Below the pieces are notes generated by a model. That model was not told the DNA's origin, made no database searches, and worked only from the letters and a program-made list of their open reading frames with translations. Of a DNA stretch of 30,902 nt, positions 24,135 to 30,902 are shown piece by piece; within the stretch, counting starts at the first letter, position 1, and every line of letters starts with the position of its first letter. A program made the translations under genes and the position numbers. The stretch is taken from NCBI GenBank assembly GCA_964639275.1, contig CAZXCQ010000037.1:1-30902 (forward strand), written 5' to 3'. Origin of the DNA: CAZXCQ01 sp964639275 (GTDB lineage Bacteria; Desulfobacterota; DSM-4660; Desulfatiglandales; Desulfatiglandaceae).

Positions 24135-24172
24135 AAAGGCCTTCCTCAGCTATAGGCGCCGGGAAGGCCTTT
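24135..24172 (-). terminator. Strong rho-independent terminator on the minus strand
   Basis: AAAGGCCTTCC (24135-24145) pairs perfectly with GGAAGGCCTTT (24162-24172), and read leftward the stem is followed by a run of T. It would stop transcripts coming from the right, although no minus-strand gene lies directly upstream before topA. It may insulate the phage-like module, or be a residue of the former element edge. Confidence 0.65.
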
Positions 24173-24271
24173 CTCTATAAAGTCAGTGCCAAAAAGACTG
24201 GCTATTTGTTTGAGTATATTATTTGTACGCTATATGATAGTATATAAAGGACCGTACGCGGAGGTGGATCC

Positions 24272-25048
24272 ATGTGGAGTGCGTTGCTCCTTGCTGCAGG
24301 GGCAGGCCTCTCAACAGCCATTGGCAGCTTGCTGGGGGTTGCCGTAAGAAGGCCCGGCCCCCGATTTGTAGCCTTTATCCTGGGGTTTTCTGCCGGGGTC
24401 ATGATCTTGGTCTCGTTTGTGGAACTCCTGGTCAAGGCCATCGAGACCGAGGGCGTCGGCTTCCTGGGTGCCCATATTGCCTTCTTCTCGGGTATGGGGA
24501 GCTATTTCCTTATCGACCTCCTGATCCCCCATGACTATCTTGGTCAACACGACCATCCAGAAGGCAAGTACGATCTCAAAAATGGTGGGTCTCCAGAGGC
24601 GCTCAAGCGGACCGGGCTGCTGGTGACAGTGGGTATCGCCATCCACAACTTTCCAGAGGGCATGGCCACCTTTGTCGGTGCACTGGAGGATCTTGATTTG
24701 GGGGTCGCCATTGCCGTGGCCATCGCCATCCACAATATCCCTGAGGGTATCACCATATCAGCACCCATCTATGCAGCCACAGGCAGCGCGAAAAGGGCAT
24801 TTCTATGGTCCTTTTTCTCGGGTCTGAGTGAAATCCTGGGGGCAGTCCTCGCGGCGGTCGTCCTGATGCCCTTTCTCTCTGAAAGGCTGCTGGGGTTTGT
24901 CCTAGCCGGTGTGGGTGGTATCATGGTGGTCATCTCGCTTGATGAGCTCATCCCTGTGGCCAAGACATTTGATACGCAACATACGCCCATCTCGGGTGTC
25001 ATAACCGGAATGATGGTCATGGCAGTCAGCCTGTGGGCCCTGGGATAA
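24272..25048 (+). CDS. zupT: ZIP family metal transporter, ZupT-like
   Basis: A 258-residue, about eight-helix inner-membrane protein that imports divalent metals, chiefly zinc. The two signature helices are present: GIAIHNFPEGMATFVGAL (about residues 127-144) and AIAIHNIPEGITISAP (about 158-173), carrying the metal-site HNxPEG motifs. A His-rich cytoplasmic loop (PHDYLGQHDHPEG) lies between helices 3 and 4. GGAGGTGG precedes the ATG at a suitable distance. It is followed after 78 bases by the SerK-like gene on the same strand. Substrate specificity within the family cannot be assigned. No Zur box was seen. Confidence 0.9.
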   Translation: MWSALLLAAGAGLSTAIGSLLGVAVRRPGPRFVAFILGFSAGVMILVSFVELLVKAIETEGVGFLGAHIAFFSGMGSYFLIDLLIPHDYLGQHDHPEGKYDLKNGGSPEALKRTGLLVTVGIAIHNFPEGMATFVGALEDLDLGVAIAVAIAIHNIPEGITISAPIYAATGSAKRAFLWSFFSGLSEILGAVLAAVVLMPFLSERLLGFVLAGVGGIMVVISLDELIPVAKTFDTQHTPISGVITGMMVMAVSLWALG

Positions 25049-25126
25049 CCCTATCTCGATCATGGGAAAGCCCCCGAGAAGGTGGGTTCGGACCGAGGGG
25101 TTGGTCCCAGATTCGGATGCAAAGAG

Positions 25127-26005
25127 ATGTTCTCTATAGAGACCGAGACCCTGAAACTAAGACTTCAAGTTACCCGGGTGGACTCCTTGCTGGAGCACGA
25201 GGAGGTCCTCCCGCATGTGGCGGATAAGCTGATCTTGGAATTTAAGAACTGGGCAAATTTGGAAGACCCAGTCATTGTTGATGAAAACAACATCGTATTG
25301 GACGGCAACCATCGGACATATGTATTTAAGAATTTGGGGTTTAGGCACATTCCGGTCTGCAAAATCGACTACTTCAGCCGGTCAGTCAGCCTGCGGTACT
25401 GGTTTAGAATGGTGGTGGGGATCAGAGGGCCTGGGCCCCTGAGGCAAATCGTTGAAAAGATGGGGGGAACGCTCCGTCAGGTGGCTGATAAGGAAACCCT
25501 TGTCAGGATGATGCAAGAAAACCGGTTTGCCTACGGAGTACACCAGGGCGATTTCTATGCCATCATAAGGTTCCATGAAGGGGTCGTAAACGATCCAGTA
25601 AATGCCTATGGTGTCCTGGAAGAAATTCAAGAGAGATTAAGGCAAAACGACCTTAGGATAAGTTATATTCCCTGCCAGTCAGTCCATGACTCCGAGTTTT
25701 GCAGTAACCTCAAAGATAACGAAATAGTCATTTGGACTCCTCAAATAACCAAACAGATGGTCGTGGATGCGGCGAAGAAGAATCGGTTGTTTGCCCCCAA
25801 GACCACGCGCCATCTGATAGTCGCGCGGCCCCTCAATGTCAATGCCCCACTCCACTGGTTCAAAGAAGATCTCTCTCTGGAGGAAATCGATGAGCGGTTT
25901 TCAAGTTTCCTTCGACAAAAGGAGATCAGGCGATTCGGGCCGGGCCAGGTTATCGGCGGGAGATATTATGAAGAAGAACTCTTTGTCTTTTATGAAAGAC
26001 GGTAG
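25127..26005 (+). CDS. ParB-fold protein, free-serine-kinase (SerK)-like
   Basis: A 292-residue protein with an N-terminal ParB/sulfiredoxin-fold domain. The HEE box (LLEHEEVLP, about residues 21-29) and D59-G60-N61-H62-R63 (ILDGNHRTYVF region) are the positions conserved in SerK of Thermococcus and SbnI of Staphylococcus, which make O-phosphoserine from serine with ADP or ATP. The C-terminal ~200 residues are the longer DUF-type part seen in such homologues. The next gene, 25 bases on, is a SerB-like protein, so a serine/phosphoserine link is attractive. The ATG at 25127 is chosen because the family starts near there; the frame runs back to a GTG at 25082, and neither has a strong ribosome site. 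The kinase role is inference from family and neighbour. Confidence 0.65.
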   Translation: MFSIETETLKLRLQVTRVDSLLEHEEVLPHVADKLILEFKNWANLEDPVIVDENNIVLDGNHRTYVFKNLGFRHIPVCKIDYFSRSVSLRYWFRMVVGIRGPGPLRQIVEKMGGTLRQVADKETLVRMMQENRFAYGVHQGDFYAIIRFHEGVVNDPVNAYGVLEEIQERLRQNDLRISYIPCQSVHDSEFCSNLKDNEIVIWTPQITKQMVVDAAKKNRLFAPKTTRHLIVARPLNVNAPLHWFKEDLSLEEIDERFSSFLRQKEIRRFGPGQVIGGRYYEEELFVFYERR

Positions 26006-26030
26006 TTTCGTCTAATAGGGGTGATGCAAG

Positions 26031-27272
26031 ATGAGCCGGAGAGAAAAGATTATCAGCCTTTCTGCCATAGGTATTGATTCACCGGGTCTGGTCTCAAAGA
26101 TCACAACCAAGATATTTGAAATGAAGGGGAATATCACGGATGTGGAAGAAAATTGCCAGAAAGGGCTGTTTTCCATATTCCTTGCGGTGGATTTCTCGGC
26201 ATCTGATAGATCGGTCGATGAGATAACCAGAGATCTGAAGACCATTGAGACGGAAACGGGCCTGAGACTTATCCTGGGGACTTCTGGTGGACCTGGAACG
26301 ACCCCTGTGGCTGAGGATCAAAACTATGTGGTCACTATCCTGGGTCTGGACCAGCCGGGTATCATTTCACGGGTCTCCACATTCTTCCACAAGTACCAAA
26401 TCAACATAGAAAATTGCAGGATGCTCGCCCGTGGAAAATTCTTCTCCATGGAGATGGTCGTAAACCTTGACAAGATGGTCATCCGGCCACACCGGTCCCG
26501 CGCCAAAGCAATGGAAAAGATCAAGACCGAGTTAAAGGACCTCTGTGCAGGGTTGAATCAAAGCGTTGTGATTCAGAGAGAGAACACCTTTAAGAGGCTA
26601 AAAAAGATCGTGGTCTTTGATGTTGAATCTGCGCTGATCCGGCGCTCATCCCTCAGGGGATTTGTCAAAAGGCTGGGCAAGGGTTTTCAGTTAACGGATA
26701 GTGAATCCAAACGCAGAGATAACCGCAGAGACGAAATCCAGGGGCTTATTGATAACGCCCCCAGACTAAAGGGGATGCCTGTGGGGGATTTCGAGAAATT
26801 GAGCGAGACCCTGGTCCTAAATCCCGGAAGCCTTGAACTAATACAGATCCTAAAATCCATGGGTTATAAGATCGCGCTCCTCTCCGCCGGTTTTGATCGT
26901 TCGATGAAGAAGATCTTTGAGGTCTCAGGGGCTGATTATGCCTTTTCCAACACCCTCAAGGTGGATCAAAACGGAATAATCACGGGTGAGCTGGAAGAGC
27001 CTGTACTGACCAGTGCAACCAAGAATGAAATCCTGGAATTGATCATGAATATGGAGAATATCACGCCCGACCAGGTAATTGCTGTGGGTGATGGCCCGGC
27101 CCTTTCTCGCTTGCCCAAAGACATGGGGCTGACCATCGCCTTCAGACCCGCAGACGCGGCCACCAGTGCGGATGGGGTATTTAACGGGGATCAGATCATC
27201 AACATATTGTACTGCCTGGGCATCCCCAAGACAGAACTGGACAAATACCTGACCGGAAAAATTGAAGATTAA
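26031..27272 (+). CDS. Two-ACT-domain SerB-like protein with altered HAD motifs
   Basis: A 413-residue protein in the layout of long phosphoserine phosphatases: two ACT domains (about residues 6-85 and 98-180) and a HAD domain from 192. The first motif, normally DxDST, reads D197-V198-E199-S200-A201, so the nucleophile Asp is kept while the acid/base Asp is Glu and the Thr is Ala. Motif II retains Ser285 (LLSAGF) and motif III Lys331. Motif IV, normally GDGxND, reads GDGPALS, losing the Asn-Asp pair. Full phosphatase activity is therefore doubtful; regulation or another substrate is possible. The insert RRDNRRDE replaces part of the usual cap. The gene follows the SerK-like gene, and its stop overlaps the topA stop. 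GGGGTGATGCAAG precedes the ATG. Confidence 0.8.
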   Translation: MSRREKIISLSAIGIDSPGLVSKITTKIFEMKGNITDVEENCQKGLFSIFLAVDFSASDRSVDEITRDLKTIETETGLRLILGTSGGPGTTPVAEDQNYVVTILGLDQPGIISRVSTFFHKYQINIENCRMLARGKFFSMEMVVNLDKMVIRPHRSRAKAMEKIKTELKDLCAGLNQSVVIQRENTFKRLKKIVVFDVESALIRRSSLRGFVKRLGKGFQLTDSESKRRDNRRDEIQGLIDNAPRLKGMPVGDFEKLSETLVLNPGSLELIQILKSMGYKIALLSAGFDRSMKKIFEVSGADYAFSNTLKVDQNGIITGELEEPVLTSATKNEILELIMNMENITPDQVIAVGDGPALSRLPKDMGLTIAFRPADAATSADGVFNGDQIINILYCLGIPKTELDKYLTGKIED

Positions 27273-29569
27273 AGATCGGTGGGCGCGTCAGGATTTGAGG
27301 TCTGACTATCCCGCCTGGAAGATAGCGGCCGGGTAAAATCGCAGCCCTTTTTTCTGCAGGTCAGGGATGGCCCCGAGTCCCTTGGCCTTTTGATACTCAA
27401 GACCGGGGTACCGCATTCGGGGCAGACCTCATCAAAGGGTTCGTCCCAGGTGGCAAACCGGCATTGAGGGTACTGGTTGCAGGCAAAAAACTTCTTCCCT
27501 TTCTTGGATCTCCTCTCGACCAGCACACCCTGGCAATCCTTCTCGGGGCATGGCACCCCCGTACTCTGTGGTTGGGGTGTCCAGATGTTTTTGCATTCAG
27601 GATAGCCGGAACAGGCCACAAATGATCCGAACTTTCCCTTCCTTGCCACCATCGGCCGGCCGCACTTTTCACAGGTGCCTTCCTGCCTCCCGGGCCCGGC
27701 TGGCGCCTCGACAACGATATTTCCCCTCTCATCCCGGAAAAAATTGGCCGTGTTCCGGCACTCGGGAAAACCGGTGCAGGCCAGGAAAATCCCGTTCCGT
27801 CCCGATTTGATGGCCATGGGACTGTTGCATTTTGGACAGGGAATACCAGCCGGGACCTCCCCCTTCATCTCCCTCTCAGCCCTCTCGAGTTCTCTCTTGA
27901 AGGGGGCATAAAACTCCTCGAGGACCTTGATCCATCTCTCCTCACCCTGCTCAATCTTGTCAAGGTTGTCCTCCATCTGAGCGGTGAAAGCGGTATCAAG
28001 GATCCCGGGGAACCCTTTGACCAGGAGATCGGTAACCAAAAACCCCAGCTCGGTCGGTACAAAGCGCTTCTTGTGAAGGGTCACATATTCCTTGCCACTG
28101 ATGTTGGCCAGTATTGCGGCATAGGTCGACGGCCGGCCGATGCCATTTTCCTCCAGGGCCTTGATCAGGGTTGCCTCTGTAAATCTTGGCGGTGGCTGGG
28201 TAAAATGCTGAGCCGGGTCAAGCCTGATCAGTTTGAGGTCCTGACCCTCCTTCAATGGAGGAAGCTGCCCGTCCTGATCTTTCCCAGATTCGGCATACCT
28301 TGTATCCTCATCATAGAGCGTCGTAAACCCTTTGAATACAACCACCGAGCCTGATGCCCGAAAAATCGCCTTACCGGCCGCAATCTCGGCCTGGGTCTGG
28401 TCCAGTATGGCCGGATTCATCTGACAGGCCACAAACCGCTTCCAGATAAGCGTGTAAAGGGATAACTGGTCTTTGCTCAGATAGGGCGAGACAAGCTCTG
28501 GCGTCAGCGCCACCGAGGTGGGTCGAATGGCCTCGTGGGCCTCTTGCGCCCCCTTGCGGCTCTTGAACCGATTGGGGTTGGCAGGAAGGTATTCCTTGCC
28601 AAAGGCCTGGCGGATATGATCCCTTGTCTCAGAAAGGGCACCATCCGAGATGCGAAAGGAATCTGTCCGCATATAGGTAATGAGCCCGATCCGGCCTCTA
28701 CTGCCCAGCTCTATGCCTTCGTAAAGGTTCTGTGCGAGAGACATCGTCTTTTTCGCCGCAAACCCCAGCCTCTTGTAGGCCTCTTGCTGGAGGAAGCTGG
28801 TGATAAAGGGGGGTGGCGGGTTTTTGAGCTTTCTTCTTTCGGTGACCTTTGAGACCTTAAATGGTTTATCTCTCAGTTCCGATACAAAACCCTGGACCTG
28901 GCCTTCATTCCTGAGATCGGTCTTTTTGCCTTCATATTTCCAGAGCTTGGCCTGAAAAGGGGGCGGCTCCTTTGCCTCAAGGTGGGCGGTCAAGGACCAG
29001 TATTCCTCAGACTCAAAGGCCTGGATTTCCCTCTCCCGGTCACAGATCATCTTGACTGCCACCGATTGAACCCGACCGGCGCTCAGCCCTCTTCTCACCT
29101 TGGACCACAAGAGAGGGGATAGCTGATAGCCAACCAGGCGATCAAGGATTCTCCTTGCCTGCTGCGATTCAAATTTCTCCCTATTGAGGGCCTGTGGTGA
29201 TCCCACCGCCTCCCGTATGGCCTTCTCGGTAAGTTCGTTAAAGAGGACCCGAAAGATCTTGGGGTTCCCCTTTTCGAGTTCCTGGGCAATGTGCCAGGCG
29301 ATGGCCTCCCCCTCCCTGTCGGGATCAGGGGCCAAATACACGGCCTCGGCCTTTTTCCCGGCCGCCTTTAATTCCCTGAGGATCTTGCCCTTCCCCCTGA
29401 CTGTCACATATTCAGGCCTGAAGTCATGTTCCACATCCACCCCAAGCTTGTTGAGGGGAAGGTCCTTCAAATGCCCCACAGAGGCCATTATCGTAAAACC
29501 GGGCCCAAGGTATTTTCTTATGGTCCTTGCCTTGGCCGGTGACTCAACAATCAGTAGATTCTTTGACAT
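27269..29569 (-). CDS. topA: DNA topoisomerase I
   Basis: A 766-residue type IA topoisomerase that relaxes negative supercoils. The Toprim domain opens with IVESPAKARTI (Glu9) and carries DPDREGEA (82-89). The catalytic Tyr is Y299 in GLITYMRTDS. SAGRVQSVAVKMI (about 163-175) is conserved. The C-terminus has four zinc-finger units of the CxxC type (CPKC, CEKC, CPEKDC, CPEC), the last reading CPECGTPVLS and ending CRKKGC. Length and order are normal. It begins 14 bases after the dprA stop, the classical dprA-topA arrangement. Its TAA shares bases with the stop of the convergent SerB-like gene (27269-27272). Confidence 0.97.
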   Translation of the reverse strand: MSKNLLIVESPAKARTIRKYLGPGFTIMASVGHLKDLPLNKLGVDVEHDFRPEYVTVRGKGKILRELKAAGKKAEAVYLAPDPDREGEAIAWHIAQELEKGNPKIFRVLFNELTEKAIREAVGSPQALNREKFESQQARRILDRLVGYQLSPLLWSKVRRGLSAGRVQSVAVKMICDREREIQAFESEEYWSLTAHLEAKEPPPFQAKLWKYEGKKTDLRNEGQVQGFVSELRDKPFKVSKVTERRKLKNPPPPFITSFLQQEAYKRLGFAAKKTMSLAQNLYEGIELGSRGRIGLITYMRTDSFRISDGALSETRDHIRQAFGKEYLPANPNRFKSRKGAQEAHEAIRPTSVALTPELVSPYLSKDQLSLYTLIWKRFVACQMNPAILDQTQAEIAAGKAIFRASGSVVVFKGFTTLYDEDTRYAESGKDQDGQLPPLKEGQDLKLIRLDPAQHFTQPPPRFTEATLIKALEENGIGRPSTYAAILANISGKEYVTLHKKRFVPTELGFLVTDLLVKGFPGILDTAFTAQMEDNLDKIEQGEERWIKVLEEFYAPFKRELERAEREMKGEVPAGIPCPKCNSPMAIKSGRNGIFLACTGFPECRNTANFFRDERGNIVVEAPAGPGRQEGTCEKCGRPMVARKGKFGSFVACSGYPECKNIWTPQPQSTGVPCPEKDCQGVLVERRSKKGKKFFACNQYPQCRFATWDEPFDEVCPECGTPVLSIKRPRDSGPSLTCRKKGCDFTRPLSSRRDSQTSNPDAPTDL

Positions 29570-29583
29570 AACGGTTATCCGGA

Positions 29584-30693
29584 TTACCTGACAAACATCT
29601 TCCCGGGGAGTTGTTGCACCATCCCCATCAATTCCATCTTCATCAAGATACTCGATACCTGCCCTGGATCAATCTCTCCCATCCTGACGATCTCATCGAT
29701 ATGCACCGGGTAATCCCCGATGATTTCATATATCTTCTTCTCAGCTTCGTCCATCTCCACAGCCGTGGCAGCGGCCGTCTTCCCATCACCACCCTGAAAT
29801 GCCCCTTTATCCGCAAATCCGAACTCTTCAAGTATATCGTCTGCGTTTTCGACCAGTTTGGCCCCCTGTTTGATCAAAAAATGCGTCCCCGTGCTCTTAA
29901 AGGAATCGATGCTACCGGGGACGGCAAAGACCTCCCGGCCCTGATCCAGTGCAGACGAGGCCGTAATCAGGGAACCGCTTTTCTTGGTTGCCTCCACAAC
30001 GACCACTCCCTTGCTCAGGCCGCTTATGATTCGATTGCGTATCGGAAAATTCTTGGGTTCCGGCGGGGTACCCGTGGGGAACTCGGTGATAACCGCTCCC
30101 TCTTCCGCAATCTCCTCTGAAAGCCTCCGGTTCATGGCGGGATAGATTCGATCAATGCCAGTCCCCAAAACCGCTACGGTGACCCCCCTTCCCCTCAGGC
30201 AGCCCATGTGGGCGGCAGAATCGATCCCCCTTGCCAGCCCACTGACCACACCGGCGCCACGCCTTGCAAGCCCGATCCCGATTTTTTGTGCCGCCTTTAT
30301 TCCATAGTGTGTCGGGTTTCTGGACCCCACCACGGCAACAAGGGTCTTCCCCAGGGGGATGTCTTTTCCCTTTATATAGAGAACCATGGGAGGAGAATCA
30401 ATTTCCCTCAGCAGCTTGGGGTAAGAGGGGTCTGTAAAGGTGACGATCCGGGCCTTATCCCTCTCTACCTTTTTCAGCTCCCTTTCCGCCTCCCGGGCAA
30501 ATCCCCTCTTTGAGATCTCATCGGCCACATCCCTGCGAACCCCCTCCACAGACATCAGCTCTGTGATGTCAGCCCTAAAGATATCTTCCGGACGCCCAAA
30601 CGCCTCCAGCAGCCTCTTGATTCGGGTGTTGCCCAGGCCGGGGATCAAATAGAGGGCCAACCAGGCACATCTTTCATCGGATGACATCTTCAT
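29584..30693 (-). CDS. dprA: DNA-processing protein DprA
   Basis: A 369-residue DprA/Smf protein, which loads RecA onto incoming single-stranded DNA during transformation. The N-terminal SAM-like helices (GLGNTRIKRLLEAFG) precede the Rossmann domain with VAVVGSRNPTHYG, SGLARGIDSAAH, FPIRNRIISGLS, KSGSLITASSAL and REVFAVPGSI. A C-terminal winged-helix-type segment (IYEIIGDYPVHIDEIVR) follows, as in long DprA proteins. The ATG at 30693 lacks a clear ribosome site, and the ATG at 30687 is equally possible. It heads a unit with topA 14 bases on. Other competence genes are not in the window. Confidence 0.96.
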   Translation of the reverse strand: MKMSSDERCAWLALYLIPGLGNTRIKRLLEAFGRPEDIFRADITELMSVEGVRRDVADEISKRGFAREAERELKKVERDKARIVTFTDPSYPKLLREIDSPPMVLYIKGKDIPLGKTLVAVVGSRNPTHYGIKAAQKIGIGLARRGAGVVSGLARGIDSAAHMGCLRGRGVTVAVLGTGIDRIYPAMNRRLSEEIAEEGAVITEFPTGTPPEPKNFPIRNRIISGLSKGVVVVEATKKSGSLITASSALDQGREVFAVPGSIDSFKSTGTHFLIKQGAKLVENADDILEEFGFADKGAFQGGDGKTAAATAVEMDEAEKKIYEIIGDYPVHIDEIVRMGEIDPGQVSSILMKMELMGMVQQLPGKMFVR

Positions 30694-30720
30694 TGAAGGG
30701 CAAAAGGGATGTAATCATGG

Positions 30721-30813
30721 TAACACTTTAGCTTTGTGAAAGCCGGGCAATGGGGATTCCGAACCCCCATTGCCCTCTCCAAGTGCAAATTTTCAAAAAA
30801 GCGAAATTGATAC
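30721..30813. repeat. 93-bp palindromic dispersed repeat, copy B
   Basis: Second copy of the element at 19971-20063. Here the central hairpin is perfect: GGGCAATGGGG pairs with CCCCATTGCCC around a short loop. The outer ends are also imperfect inverted repeats of each other. It lies upstream of dprA on the window's right edge. Beyond it, 30814-30902 shows nothing recognisable. Confidence 0.75.
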
Positions 30814-30902
30814 TAATCATGTGACCTCAGCGACATCTAAATAAGCGGGGGAAAGGTGTGGCACTTTAAAACAGGGTGACATAAGTTAGTCAAGCATTTT
30901 CC

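Overview
The window looks like part of the chromosome of an anaerobic, probably Desulfobacterota-type (deltaproteobacterial) bacterium, most likely a metagenome or draft assembly. The support is family-level: a ferredoxin-fused nitroreductase, an ASKHA/DUF4445 corrinoid-activation-type protein, a DUF6125 protein, an NDP-forming acyl-CoA synthetase, a LIV-type ABC operon with a CoA ligase, and topA-dprA. The taxonomic call is inference. A 100-N gap (4574-4673) is flanked by two identical 55-bp sequences, so it is probably an artificial join of overlapping contigs.

Layout. 1-2268 (+): a promoter-driven gene for a nine-cysteine repeat peptide with a YxxPxL leader motif (RiPP-precursor-like), a small outer-membrane beta-barrel-like protein, and a LysM/SPOR envelope protein whose start is lost to a probable frameshift in a G6 run. 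2495-3319 (+): ferredoxin-nitroreductase. 3368-4337 (-): a DUF6125 protein and a 72-aa helical protein. 4918-7011 (+): an acetyl-CoA-synthetase-like alpha subunit followed by a broken flippase/LPG-synthase-like membrane gene. 7012-7594: no gene, but a 217-bp element with near-perfect 26-bp inverted ends.

7595-16562 (-): a catabolic and uptake block, read leftward: TetR regulator, a decayed 3' copy of an amidohydrolase gene, the intact amidohydrolase, a periplasmic binding protein, LivH, LivM, LivG, LivF and an AMP-forming acyl-CoA synthetase. Together they suggest import, CoA activation and decarboxylation or hydrolysis of a small, perhaps aromatic, carboxylic acid. 16563-18360 is AT-rich and eroded: a low-molecular-weight phosphatase and a disrupted metallo-beta-lactamase-fold gene.

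18370-19941 (+): ASKHA/DUF4445 reactivase-like protein lacking the usual N-terminal ferredoxin. 20694-22207 (+): a compact three-gene cassette with a proteasome-beta/Anbu-like Ntn hydrolase, an unknown 75-aa protein and a Doc/Fic toxin; I consider this and the cysteine-repeat peptide the best candidates for something undescribed. 22485-24040 (-): a small phage-like module (tail-type protein, membrane coiled-coil protein, M15 peptidase with a frameshift, two small proteins). 24272-27272 (+): a ZIP metal transporter, a ParB/SerK-like free-serine-kinase homologue and a two-ACT SerB-like protein with altered HAD motifs. 27269-30693 (-): dprA followed by topA, with topA ending on overlapping stop codons with the serB-like gene.

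Small repeats recur between genes: a 93-bp imperfect palindromic element occurs twice (19971-20063 and 30721-30813), and other inverted-repeat elements lie at 7310-7526 and 22314-22424. No tRNA, rRNA or CRISPR array was seen.
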